Origin: an uncultured Oscillospiraceae bacterium | GTDB lineage: Bacteria > Bacillota > Clostridia > Oscillospirales > Acutalibacteraceae | DNA length: 64,000 bases | Direction of reading: 5' to 3' | Assembly (NCBI GenBank): GCA_900548545.1 | Contig: URKX01000004.1 | Location: 1 to 64,000, forward strand | Part shown: positions 9,054-17,909 of the stretch, one piece after another | How the letters are laid out: each line of letters starts with the position of its first letter | Position numbering within the stretch: the first letter of the stretch is position 1 | Position numbers and translations under genes: made by a program | Notes under the pieces: model-generated | What the model was told of the DNA's origin: nothing | The model's database searches: none | What the model saw: the letters and a program-made list of their open reading frames with translations, nothing else

Positions 9054-10076
9054 CTAATCTTTCTTTAAGAACAAGGAAAAGGTGCTGCCGTTTTCATCGG
9101 ACGCCACCTTGATGTACCCGTTCTGCTTATTCACGATATCGCGGGTAAGATACAAGCCGATCCCTACGCCGTCAACCCCTGCCGACTGCTTCCCGCGGTA
9201 AAACCTGCTGAAAATCTTTGCCTGCTCTTCTTCGGGAATCCCAATTCCGTTGTCGGATATATCCAGCCGCAGATAGGAGGGGTATTCGATGATTTTTAAA
9301 CCCACAACGCCGCCGTTTGGGGTGTATTTCACGGCATTGTCAAGCACATTGGCAATGGCCTCCGCCGTCCAGTTAAAATCGAGCAGTGCTTCAAAGGTCT
9401 GTTCGCAGTCAAAGGACATGGTGATGTTTTTCCCCCTTGCCTTGGCATAAACCGTTTTTACCGCCTGCAAAACAATATCGTTCAGGCTGTTTCGTTCGGG
9501 TTTCAGACGGATAATGCCGCTTTCCAGACGGGACATTTTAATCAGGCTGTTTGTCAAAAAGGTCAGCTTTTCAAGGGATGTTTGCAGGGTGGAAGTATAT
9601 TCGTTTCGTTCTTCGTCAGATAGCCCTGTATCACCAAGCAGCTGGGCAAAGGTGTTCGCCGCCGCTACCGGCGTTTTGATTTGGTGGGCTATATCGGAAA
9701 TCAAAGTCTTGATGTGCTCTTTTTCCTGTGCCAGCATTTGATTCTGCGCCGTCAAAATATTGCGGAGCTTTAGAAGCTGGTGCTGCAGCCGTGCGGTCAG
9801 GGTGTCCTCGGCTTCTGAAAAGACAGTTCTTTCCTGTTGTTCCACCAAAGCCTCAATGAGTAGCGTAATATCTTCTAACAGAGTATCATTATAGCGGTTG
9901 TGCAGAAAGTCCAGCAGGAATAGCAGACCGCATAAAAGCACAAAGGCAAAAGCGATAAAAAGCATACGGAAAAGAATGTACTCCATAAAAAAGAACACAC
10001 CGATAGATACCGCCGCTGTGGCAGCACCTGCCATTAAAATCAGTTTTCTGTAAATTCCAAAATGCTTCATCGTCAT
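9054..10076 (-). CDS. Sensor histidine kinase, intramembrane-sensing type
   Basis: 340-residue membrane kinase with two helices at about 12-33 and 38-58 joined by only a few residues, so it has no real extracellular domain. This is the hallmark of kinases that sense through a partner ABC transporter (BceS-like). The phospho-accepting His is residue 131 (SDIAHQIKTP). The N box (NVLDNAVKYT), G1 (ISDNGIGIP) and G2 (GVGIGLYL) motifs are intact. Its ATG overlaps the response regulator stop as ATGA. It is the last gene of an ATPase-permease-regulator-kinase unit. Base composition is lower in GC than in flanking genes. Antimicrobial-peptide or cell-envelope-stress sensing is inferred from the family. 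Confidence 0.9.
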   Translation of the reverse strand: MTMKHFGIYRKLILMAGAATAAVSIGVFFFMEYILFRMLFIAFAFVLLCGLLFLLDFLHNRYNDTLLEDITLLIEALVEQQERTVFSEAEDTLTARLQHQLLKLRNILTAQNQMLAQEKEHIKTLISDIAHQIKTPVAAANTFAQLLGDTGLSDEERNEYTSTLQTSLEKLTFLTNSLIKMSRLESGIIRLKPERNSLNDIVLQAVKTVYAKARGKNITMSFDCEQTFEALLDFNWTAEAIANVLDNAVKYTPNGGVVGLKIIEYPSYLRLDISDNGIGIPEEEQAKIFSRFYRGKQSAGVDGVGIGLYLTRDIVNKQNGYIKVASDENGSTFSLFLKKD

Positions 10077-10738
10077 TCTCCAAAGGTATAGCCCATACCA
10101 AAAACCGTCACAATGTATTCCTGCTTTTCATCGTTCAGCTTCTGCCGCAGCCGTTTAATATTCACACGCACCGTATTATCGTCAACGAAGTTCCCGTCTA
10201 TATCCCAAAGCTGTTCCAAAAGCATTGCCTTTGTAACAACCCTGCCCCTGTTTTCCATTAGATAAAGGAGTAGTTTGTATTCTGTTGAGGTCAAATGTAT
10301 TTCCTGTCCCTTCATCAAAACAAGGCGCTTTTCTTTATCCAGCTCTAAGTCTCTGTATTTCATACGAAATTTTCCTACGCCCGTTCGTTTTAGAACTGCC
10401 AATACTTTTTTCCGCAAAACTTCGATAGAAAAAGGCTTTGATATATAATCATCACAACCCACGCCAAACCCTTCCAACATATCTTCTTCCGTATCATTAG
10501 CGGTTAGAAACAAAACAGGTGTTTCCAATGTTTCCCGAATTTTTTTACAAAATTCCAAACCATTGCCATCAGGCAGGTTAATATCCAGCAGGAACAAATC
10601 ATATTTTTGTTTTTGGTATTGCTGCAAGGCTTCCAGATAGCCATAGGCTGCTGTAACCGTATGCTCGTCCTTTTTTAAGGCGATCGAAATACCCTTGCTC
10701 AGAATTTTGTCGTCTTCGAGGAGAAAAATATTTGCCAT
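10073..10738 (-). CDS. OmpR/PhoB family response regulator
   Basis: 221-residue two-domain regulator. The receiver domain (1-115) has the acidic pocket (Glu-Asp-Asp at 8-10), the phospho-acceptor Asp 52 in LLDINLPDG, and a Lys in SKPFS. A winged-helix DNA-binding domain (about 125-221) follows. ATG 10738 is chosen because the protein then starts directly with the first beta strand; an in-frame GTG 15 bases upstream sits closer to the GAGGAAGGGG ribosome binding site and is an alternative. It overlaps the kinase gene by 4 bases. It probably binds the 11-bp tandem repeat at 14103-14124 to activate the transporter genes. Confidence 0.92.
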   Translation of the reverse strand: MANIFLLEDDKILSKGISIALKKDEHTVTAAYGYLEALQQYQKQKYDLFLLDINLPDGNGLEFCKKIRETLETPVLFLTANDTEEDMLEGFGVGCDDYISKPFSIEVLRKKVLAVLKRTGVGKFRMKYRDLELDKEKRLVLMKGQEIHLTSTEYKLLLYLMENRGRVVTKAMLLEQLWDIDGNFVDDNTVRVNIKRLRQKLNDEKQEYIVTVFGMGYTFGE

Positions 10739-10819
10739 AGCCGCAAAACACACCCCTTCCTCAATATACAGAGTTGCGGGAACAGACGCAGCAGCGCTGC
10801 GTCCGTCCCGCAAACTCAC

Positions 10820-13381
10820 TTAATTATCGAAATTGTGCAGCCGCTCAATGACTGTTTCATCTGAAGTCGCCTTGTAAACAATAGCGGGAACACTCAAACA
10901 AATCACAAAGATTGCCGCGATCAAACCAATGACAAGTAGAGCAGGGTACTCAAACACCGCATAGTTTGCTATATGGGGCACGGCGTCCGCCACCAGCAGC
11001 AGAAACGCATTGCCGAAGGTCATAATCAGCAGCGTAGAAATCAGAGCGTAAATACCGCCTTCCAAGGTCAGTATCTTTATAATCTGCTTTTTCGTTGTGC
11101 CGATGCTTTCCATAATGGCGAATTCATTTTTCCTTGCCACCACACCTGTCAGCATTACATTGACAAAGTTAATCAAGCCGATGACAATGAGCAGAATCGC
11201 AGCACCATTCCCTAACAGATTGACAGAATAGAACATCTGATTAAATTGTTCTTTCTGATTCACGGCAGACCTCAGCTGCCACTCCGATGTGGTCAAGGTG
11301 CTGTTGATGGCCTGCAATTCGCTGTCAATCTGTTCCAAGTCATTCAAATCTTTAATATTCACACCGATTGCGGAAATGATCGGTTCTTTCGTCAGGCGTT
11401 CCATACCCGCTTCGCTGACAAAAATGATATTGGGTACCATATTGATGTCCTTACGCCTATCAATGCCATCGGAAAGATTATTCGAGTAGTCGTCATAGTA
11501 AAAAGCTCCGTCGATTTTAAAATCGGTTGCCTTGCCGTCAGTGCTGTCGGCGGTCAGCGTCAGCGTTTCACCCACTAAAGCGGTATTGGGCGCGTTATAT
11601 TCGGTATCTTTTCCCGCAATCGCTGTTTCGCCGCGCTTGAATGCTTCCATGTCAATGGGCGTATCAGGATGCTTGGCATTGTATTCTTCCAGCGCCTTGT
11701 CATCGTCAAGGGTTGTAATATAGCAGCCGTACTCACCGGATTCAGCGTACCCTTTCAGCGCCTCTATCGTCTGTTCATAGGATTGCCCTTTGGATTTATA
11801 TTTGCTGTCCTCATATTGGATTTTCATAAAGCCTTCTAAAGCGGTTTCATCAAAGTCAATGCCCGCCCAAACGGTCTTTTGAACATCCACATTTTCAACG
11901 CCGTTGACTTGCTTGATCTGTTCCACAAAATGTTCGTCAAACTGCGGTACTTCCTTGTTAGGCTGTTCAGCCTGCTCAAACTGGATATCGTTGTACTCAA
12001 AGTGATAGTCCATATATTCTTTAATAAAGTTTTCCGCGGTCATACTTCTTATGACTCCGTTAACGCCTAAAACCATGGTGATACCCATAAAGAGGGACAT
12101 AAACACAAGAATCGCACGCTTTTTGTCACGGAATACATTGTGGAACGCCATCACGTGCAGCTTGCCGCCGTTGGTGGAATTTCTGCTTTTGGTTTTCTTC
12201 GGCGCAAAGTTCTGGAATTTCAGCGCTTCCACAGGGGAAATTTTCGCCGCCGCTTTTGCCGGTGCGTTGCAGGCAATCCAAACTGTTACCGCCGAAAAGA
12301 GGATGGACAGGATATAGATGGACGGTTGGAAGAACACCTCGGCATCCATGATCGACTTGCCCTGTTCAAAGCCCTCATTCAAAACAAGGGGGACAATTCC
12401 AAAGGAAACGGCGGTAGCTAACAAAAGGCCAATGGGGATACCGATACAGGCAAACTGAACCGCCTGACTTTTCACCAGCGATTTGATCTGCGCCTGTGTT
12501 GTACCCAACGTTTTCATCAAGCCGTAAAAACGGGTGTCCTTTGAAATAGAGATATACAGGACATTGTAAATAAGGAGATACCCGCTGCCGATGATAAAGA
12601 ATACCAAAAGGACTGCCATTGCGATCACTGAGCCGCTTGATGATTTCATCGAAACCGAACCGCTGAAAGACTGGTTTTCGTTTAACTCCACATCTTTTTG
12701 AATACGGTGAAAATCATCGGGCATTTTATTCAGCGACAAAGAGAGAACGCCGTCCTGTGCCATTGTATAGCCTGCGTTTTTACAATACGCCTCGGAAACA
12801 AAGCCCATTCCCGTACCTGTATAGGAATGAAACCAGCCGCTTAATGTGAAAGTTTTTTCCTGCTGACCGTTTTTATCATAGTAGGACAGAGGGACTTCCA
12901 TATTCAGTTTCGGGTCTGTAATGCCAAGCTGTGAAAGGGCATCTTCCGACAGCATGATTTCATTTTCGCTTGCGGGGTATTTGCCCTCTAAATCCTTAAT
13001 GGCTTCCTGATAGTGTTTTTCCCATTCGGTGGTGTCGTAATACTGGAGCGCAATGGAAAGCTCACGCCCCTCGTCGTTCTCCTCGGCAACCGAGCCGACC
13101 ATATACTGCGTACCGACGGTTTTGACATAATCCAAGTTCCGGATCTGCTGTTCCTGCTCTGCCGTCGGCATCGCAAGGGATACATTCGCGGTCGTACCGG
13201 CTGTTCGTACCTGCATTAACTTCATATTTTCCATATAGTTAATGCCCAAACTGAACACCGTGGTGATCATAAAGGTGGTGAGGACGATTGCAAACACCGC
13301 AAACAGGTTCCGGGTGCGGTTTGCTTTCATCATGCCTTTTTCCACCCGCTTGACCGCACTTTTATTCCGGTTAGCGTGCAT
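10820..13381 (-). CDS. ABC transporter permease, FtsX/MacB-type with two FtsX domains
   Basis: 853-residue membrane protein. The first helix is at about 27-50, followed by an extracytoplasmic region. A first FtsX core holds three helices (about 255-390), and a second large extracytoplasmic region (about 440-690) contains many acidic residues and Tyr. A second FtsX core closes the protein at about 700-845. This 8-10 helix layout is used by efflux or resistance permeases that act with a LolD/MacB-type ATPase rather than by importers. The start overlaps the end of the ATPase gene by 11 bases, indicating translational coupling. With the two-component genes downstream it forms a likely self-regulated detoxification module. 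Substrate unknown. Confidence 0.88.
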   Translation of the reverse strand: MHANRNKSAVKRVEKGMMKANRTRNLFAVFAIVLTTFMITTVFSLGINYMENMKLMQVRTAGTTANVSLAMPTAEQEQQIRNLDYVKTVGTQYMVGSVAEENDEGRELSIALQYYDTTEWEKHYQEAIKDLEGKYPASENEIMLSEDALSQLGITDPKLNMEVPLSYYDKNGQQEKTFTLSGWFHSYTGTGMGFVSEAYCKNAGYTMAQDGVLSLSLNKMPDDFHRIQKDVELNENQSFSGSVSMKSSSGSVIAMAVLLVFFIIGSGYLLIYNVLYISISKDTRFYGLMKTLGTTQAQIKSLVKSQAVQFACIGIPIGLLLATAVSFGIVPLVLNEGFEQGKSIMDAEVFFQPSIYILSILFSAVTVWIACNAPAKAAAKISPVEALKFQNFAPKKTKSRNSTNGGKLHVMAFHNVFRDKKRAILVFMSLFMGITMVLGVNGVIRSMTAENFIKEYMDYHFEYNDIQFEQAEQPNKEVPQFDEHFVEQIKQVNGVENVDVQKTVWAGIDFDETALEGFMKIQYEDSKYKSKGQSYEQTIEALKGYAESGEYGCYITTLDDDKALEEYNAKHPDTPIDMEAFKRGETAIAGKDTEYNAPNTALVGETLTLTADSTDGKATDFKIDGAFYYDDYSNNLSDGIDRRKDINMVPNIIFVSEAGMERLTKEPIISAIGVNIKDLNDLEQIDSELQAINSTLTTSEWQLRSAVNQKEQFNQMFYSVNLLGNGAAILLIVIGLINFVNVMLTGVVARKNEFAIMESIGTTKKQIIKILTLEGGIYALISTLLIMTFGNAFLLLVADAVPHIANYAVFEYPALLVIGLIAAIFVICLSVPAIVYKATSDETVIERLHNFDN

Positions 13382-14057
13382 ACTTCACACCTCCCGAAAC
13401 AACCTTGCCATCCTCAATGCGGATGGTGCGGTCCGCCATTTGCGCGATTTCCTCATTGTGGGTGATCATAATGGTGGTCTGGTGGAACTGGCGGCTGATA
13501 GCCTGCATCAGCAAGATAACATCCATACTGGTTTTGGAGTCCAGATTGCCGGTCGGTTCGTCAGCAAGGATAATGGCGGGCTTTGTTGCAAGGGCGCGGG
13601 CAATCGCCACCCGCTGCTGCTGACCGCCGGAGAGATTGTTCGGCATATTTTTGAGTTTTCGCTCCAAGCCGAGGGTGTGGATAATCTCTTTTACAAAGCC
13701 TGTATCAGTCTTGCCGCCGTCGATCTCAATGGGGTACACGATGTTCTCATACACATTGAGGACCGGGAGCAGGTTATAGTTCTGAAAGACAAAGCCGATG
13801 TTTCTGCGGCGGAAAATGGTTAATTCCTCGTCCTTCATTTTCAAAAGCTCTTTGCCCCGAATCGTGACGCTGCCGGAAGTGGGGCGGTCTAACCCGCCGA
13901 TCATATTTAAGAGGGTGGATTTACCGCTGCCCGACGTACCAATAATAGCGACAAACTCGCCTTCTTCTACGGAGATAGATACCCCGTCCAAAGCATGGAC
14001 TTCGCTTTCCCCGCTGCCATATATCTTGCGTAAATCTTTTGTTTCAAGAATTGCCAT
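13371..14057 (-). CDS. ABC transporter ATP-binding protein (MacB/LolD type)
   Basis: 228-residue ATPase with all motifs intact: Walker A GTSGSGKST, Q-loop FQNYNLLP, signature LSGGQQQRVAIARA, Walker B ILADEPT, and the H-loop His in ITHNEE. It closely resembles ATPases that energise FtsX-type permeases in peptide-antibiotic resistance or lipoprotein/toxin export. ATG 14057 is preceded by GGGAGG. It is the first gene of the four-gene unit and follows a promoter with a regulator-type direct repeat. Confidence 0.93.
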   Translation of the reverse strand: MAILETKDLRKIYGSGESEVHALDGVSISVEEGEFVAIIGTSGSGKSTLLNMIGGLDRPTSGSVTIRGKELLKMKDEELTIFRRRNIGFVFQNYNLLPVLNVYENIVYPIEIDGGKTDTGFVKEIIHTLGLERKLKNMPNNLSGGQQQRVAIARALATKPAIILADEPTGNLDSKTSMDVILLMQAISRQFHQTTIMITHNEEIAQMADRTIRIEDGKVVSGGVKYAR

Positions 14058-14089
14058 AACGGAAACCTCCCGGTTTTTTTGATGATTTT

Positions 14090-14124
14090 AGTATACCGGC
14101 CACTTCTTACAATCTCCTTACAAT
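14090..14124 (-). promoter_or_regulatory. Promoter with 11-bp tandem repeat operator
   Basis: On the minus strand two head-to-tail copies of ATTGTAAG-N-AG lie at 14124-14114 and 14113-14103, differing at one base. TATACT (-10) follows at 14095-14090. The repeats occupy the -35 region. An 11-bp period places both copies on one face of the helix, as OmpR-family regulators require, so this is the probable binding site of the regulator at 10073-10738. Confidence 0.65.
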
Positions 14125-14148
14125 CCCTCCACAAATAGTAAATAACGA

Positions 14149-14181
14149 ATTCCCGTAGGCGGACTGGCCGCCTACGGGAAT
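14149..14181 (-). terminator. Hairpin, probable terminator of the ABC exporter genes
   Basis: Perfect 14-bp stem (14149-14162 with 14168-14181) and 5-base loop, located between the exporter stop codon and the next promoter. The tail on the minus strand is T-rich but not a clean T-run, so efficiency is uncertain. Confidence 0.6.
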
Positions 14182-14241
14182 AGTATTCCTACCCAGCAGT
14201 TTCTCTTTGAATCCAGCTGGCGCATTATGACGGAATCCCCC

Positions 14242-15981
14242 TTACGCAAACTGGCTGTTGTAAAGAGCCGCGTATTTTTCGCCTTTTTCCATCAGCTCCT
14301 GGTGGGTTCCAACTTCTTTGATATCGCCGTCTTCCATATACAAAATCATATCGGCATCACGGATGGTGGACAGCCTGTGGGCAATGACAAAACTGGTGCG
14401 CCCTTTCATAAGCCTCGCCATGGCGCGCTGGATCAAAACCTCCGTGTGGGTGTCCACGTTGCTCGTGGCCTCGTCCAGGATCATGATTTCCGGGTCGGAA
14501 GCGATCGCCCGGGCAATGGTGAGAAGCTGGCGCTCTCCCTGGGAGATGTTTTCCGCCCCTTTGGTAAGCTCCATATCATACCCCCCTGGCAGCGTCTTGA
14601 TAAAATCATGGGCGCAGGCCGACTGGGCCGCGGCAATTATTTTGCCCCTGTCCATCTGTTCCTCCGCATATCCCAGGTTGTCGGCAATCGTCCCCTCGAA
14701 AAGCCAGGTGTCTTGCAGCACCATACCGAAACGGTCCCGCAGCTCTTTTCTGGGCATATCCTGTATATTGACACCGTCCACCGTAATGGAGCCGCCGTTT
14801 ATCTCATAAAAACGCATAAGCAGATTGATCAAGGTGGTTTTGCCAGCGCCGGTAGGCCCAACGATGGCCACCTTCTGGCCAGGCTTTACGGTCAGGTTTA
14901 CACCGTTCATCAACATCCGGTCGGGCGTATACCCAAACCGGACATTTTGGAATGTAACGCTGCCGGACCGCTCCTTGGGAATCACGCCATGCTCAGCGTC
15001 CGGCAATTCTTCCTCCGCGTCCAGCAGGGCAAAAATGCGGTCCCCGGCGGCCTTGGCCGCGCCGAAGCTGCCCGCCATACCAGCCAGCGAGGAAAACGGT
15101 TCGGCAAACCGGCGGGTGTACTCCAGCATAGCCTGCACGTTTCCCACTGTGATAAGGCCGCCAATGGCGCTCAAACAGCCAATGACAGCGCAAACCACAT
15201 ACCCCATATCATTGACCAGGGTGGTAATCGGGCTGACGGCCCCCGCGGTTGTCTCCGCCTTATAGGAACTATGTCTTAATTCTTCGTTCAGATCCGAAAA
15301 GCGCTGCTTTGCCCTGGCCTGGTAGCTAAAGGACTGAATGACCTGCTGGCCGTTGTACATTTCCTCAATGTATCCGTTGAGCTGACCCAAAAGTTCCTGC
15401 TGCTTTTCATAATGCCTACCGCTGGACTTCATCACGCCCGCTGCGCTGAGCAGTGACAGCGGCACCATGATAATGGGGATGACCGTCAGCTTCGGGCTGA
15501 TCGCCAGCATCATCAACAGGATCCCGATCGCCGTAATTATTTGCGTAACAATAGAAGTCAGGTTCTGGCTGACGGTATTATTGATGGTATCCACATCGTT
15601 GGTAATCACGCTGAGTATATCGCCGTGAGTATGGGTGTCGTAGTAATTCAATTTCAAACGATGCATTTTCCCGTCAATATCGCTCCGGATATCGCGCACC
15701 ACATTGGCGGTGACCTTCGCCATGTGAAACCCCTGCAAAAACGAAAAAAACTGGGAAATCAAATAGAGGCAAACCAGCGCCGCCAGCAGACAGAGAATGG
15801 CTTCCCAATAAAAAACGCCATCCCGGATGCTGTTAAACAAGGCCGTTGTAACCTGGCCGATCACAAACGGGGCCATCACGGTGAAAATGGTGCTGACAGA
15901 GGCAAACAGCAGGACGAAAAAAAGCCGCAGCCTGTGGCCTTTCAGATACCCCAGCAGCCGTTTGAAAGTATGGGTTTTCAT
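14242..15981 (-). CDS. ABC exporter half-transporter, ATP-binding/permease (heterodimer partner 2)
   Basis: 579-residue half-transporter: six-helix transmembrane domain (about 1-310), then a nucleotide-binding domain with Walker A GPTGAGKTT, Walker B IMILDEATS containing the catalytic Glu, and an H-loop His. The signature is ISQGERQ instead of LSGGQ. The degenerate signature with an intact Walker B complements the upstream partner, which has the reverse defect, as in heterodimeric exporters of the BmrCD/LmrCD/TM287-288 group. ATG 15981 is preceded by AAAGGAGGGG; its start lies two bases from the stop of the partner gene. Probable drug or lipid exporter. Confidence 0.9.
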   Translation of the reverse strand: MKTHTFKRLLGYLKGHRLRLFFVLLFASVSTIFTVMAPFVIGQVTTALFNSIRDGVFYWEAILCLLAALVCLYLISQFFSFLQGFHMAKVTANVVRDIRSDIDGKMHRLKLNYYDTHTHGDILSVITNDVDTINNTVSQNLTSIVTQIITAIGILLMMLAISPKLTVIPIIMVPLSLLSAAGVMKSSGRHYEKQQELLGQLNGYIEEMYNGQQVIQSFSYQARAKQRFSDLNEELRHSSYKAETTAGAVSPITTLVNDMGYVVCAVIGCLSAIGGLITVGNVQAMLEYTRRFAEPFSSLAGMAGSFGAAKAAGDRIFALLDAEEELPDAEHGVIPKERSGSVTFQNVRFGYTPDRMLMNGVNLTVKPGQKVAIVGPTGAGKTTLINLLMRFYEINGGSITVDGVNIQDMPRKELRDRFGMVLQDTWLFEGTIADNLGYAEEQMDRGKIIAAAQSACAHDFIKTLPGGYDMELTKGAENISQGERQLLTIARAIASDPEIMILDEATSNVDTHTEVLIQRAMARLMKGRTSFVIAHRLSTIRDADMILYMEDGDIKEVGTHQELMEKGEKYAALYNSQFA

Positions 15982-15982
15982 A

Positions 15983-17707
15983 TCAGACCCCCTCCTTTCC
16001 CAACTGGATCTCGGCAATTTCGCGGTAGAGGGGGCAGCTTTTCAAAAGCTCCTGATGCGTCCCCTGGCCAACAACCCTTCCATCGTCAACAACCAAAATG
16101 CGGTCGGCGTCTAAAATGGTACTGACCCGCTGCGCGACCATAATCACGGTGGCGTCTCCCATGGACGCTTTCAGGTTTTTGCGGAGTGTTTGGTCGGTTT
16201 TCATATCCAAAGCGGAAAAGCTGTCGTCAAACACATAAATCTCGGGCTGTTTCATAATCGCCCGCGCGATCGCCATCCGCTGGCGCTGCCCGCCGGAAAG
16301 GTTTGTCCCGCCCTGGGCGATGGGGTCGTGATAGCCCTTTTCCTTTTTCAGGATGAATTCCTCGGCGCATGCGGTTTCCGCCGCTGCCTGCCAGTCCTGC
16401 TGCGTGCCATCCTCTTTTCCGAAATTGAGGTTGGAGGCAATATCTCCGGAAAATAAAACATTTTTTTGCGGGACATAGCCGATCAGGGAGCGCAGGTCGT
16501 CCACGGCATATTCCTTCGCGTCCACGCCGTCGATCAGCACTTCGCCAAACAAGGGGTCGTACAGGCGCGGGATCAGCTTTAAAATGCTGGATTTGCCGCG
16601 CCCTGTTCCACCGACAATAGCGGTGATCTCTCCGGGATGGGCTTCAAAGCTGACGTCTTTTAAAATCGGCTCCTGCGCGCCGGGATAGGCAAAGGTCACA
16701 TGGCGAAATTCCACCGTAGAGCGGAGGGGGCGCTCCGGCAGGGAAAACGACCCGTCCCGAATCGTGGTTTCCGTCTCCAGCACCTCCGCAATACGCCCCG
16801 CGCAGGCATATGCCGTGGGGAACATCATGATAACAAGGGCCAGCATCATCACCGACATTAGCACCATGCTGATATACTGGCTGTTCGCCACCAGAGAGCC
16901 GACCTCCATAGCGCCGGTTTCGACATAATGGGCGCCCAGCCCTAAAACCGCCGCCGTTGTCACACCGAAAATCACGTTGATGACTGGCAGCAAAAGGCTG
17001 GTGACCCGGCCGGACAGCATGGCGGTGGCGGCATAGTCGCTGTTTGCCTCGCCGAAACGGCGGCTTTCCGTCTGCTGCTTGTTAAAAGCGCGGATAACCC
17101 GAACCCCTTCCAGTGATTCCAGAAAAAGCTGGTTGAGGCGGTCCAGCTTTTTCCGGAGTTTCACGGAATAACGGGAGGCAAACAAAATGACTATCCCGCA
17201 GCTTACCAACAACACCGGAATCGCAACCGTAAGGACAGAACTGACCTGCCCGCCAGTGGCAGCGGAGAAAATTAAACCCGCTACCGCCATCATCGGCGCA
17301 AGAATCCCGATCCGCAAAAGCAGGGTAAGAAAATTTTGAACATTGGTAATATCCGATGTGCTTCGCGTGACCAGGCTGGCCGTGCCGAACTTATCAAGTT
17401 CAGCGGCTGAGAAGCTTTGCACCTTTTCAAAAACCTGCCCGCGAAGCGCCGCTGAGAAGTCCGTAGAAATGCGGGAAGCAATCTTCACTGACAAAAAGTT
17501 GACGATACAGGCCAGCACGGTGACCCCCGCCATAACAGCAGCCAGGATCAGCACCGTACCGCGGGAAGAGCCGGCTACCCCGCTGTTGATCATTTGGGCC
17601 AGCAGTGAAGGCAGCATCATTTCCGCAACTGCCGCAAACAGGACCAACACGGACAGCAGCACAGCCTGACGCCCCTTCCATTTCACCCTTGAAAAAATAG
17701 CGCTCAT
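15983..17707 (-). CDS. ABC exporter half-transporter, ATP-binding/permease (heterodimer partner 1)
   Basis: 574-residue half-transporter with six helices in the first 300 residues and a C-terminal ATPase. Walker A is GGTGRGKSS (Arg where Ser is usual, still within GxxGxGKS) and the signature LSGGQRQ is canonical. Walker B reads VFDDSFS, so the catalytic Glu is replaced by Asp. That substitution marks the non-hydrolysing site of asymmetric exporters and pairs with the degenerate signature of the second subunit. ATG 17707 has AAAGGGG upstream. The gene is read from a MerR-type promoter that lies beside the divergent merR gene. Confidence 0.9.
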   Translation of the reverse strand: MSAIFSRVKWKGRQAVLLSVLVLFAAVAEMMLPSLLAQMINSGVAGSSRGTVLILAAVMAGVTVLACIVNFLSVKIASRISTDFSAALRGQVFEKVQSFSAAELDKFGTASLVTRSTSDITNVQNFLTLLLRIGILAPMMAVAGLIFSAATGGQVSSVLTVAIPVLLVSCGIVILFASRYSVKLRKKLDRLNQLFLESLEGVRVIRAFNKQQTESRRFGEANSDYAATAMLSGRVTSLLLPVINVIFGVTTAAVLGLGAHYVETGAMEVGSLVANSQYISMVLMSVMMLALVIMMFPTAYACAGRIAEVLETETTIRDGSFSLPERPLRSTVEFRHVTFAYPGAQEPILKDVSFEAHPGEITAIVGGTGRGKSSILKLIPRLYDPLFGEVLIDGVDAKEYAVDDLRSLIGYVPQKNVLFSGDIASNLNFGKEDGTQQDWQAAAETACAEEFILKKEKGYHDPIAQGGTNLSGGQRQRMAIARAIMKQPEIYVFDDSFSALDMKTDQTLRKNLKASMGDATVIMVAQRVSTILDADRILVVDDGRVVGQGTHQELLKSCPLYREIAEIQLGKEGV

Positions 17708-17868
17708 AAAAACACCCCTTTCTCAGCCGTCCAGTTTGACAGCCGGAACATCAGCTTCCCCAGAGCAGCCTGCTGCAATTCCATATGTTCCTGCTTCGAT
17801 ACCGCGCCGCCAAAATTTAAAAGTTCCATTTCCATACGCCGCCCTTGCAAATTTCTTCACTATCCGGT

Positions 17869-17899
17869 ATGATAAACGATACAGTAGATGTAAAGTCAA
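17869..17899 (-). promoter_or_regulatory. MerR-type promoter with 19-bp spacer
   Basis: Minus-strand TTGACT (17899-17894) and TATCAT (17874-17869) are separated by 19 bases, two more than optimal. This overlong spacing is diagnostic of promoters that MerR-family activators untwist. It points toward the exporter genes and lies immediately before the merR start codon, so the regulator probably controls both directions. Confidence 0.7.
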
Positions 17900-17909
17900 G
17901 AGGTTTACC

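Noticed and set aside
14149..14181. Inverted repeat considered as an insertion-sequence end
   Set aside because: There is no second copy, no transposase and no target duplication. Its position after a stop codon fits a terminator.
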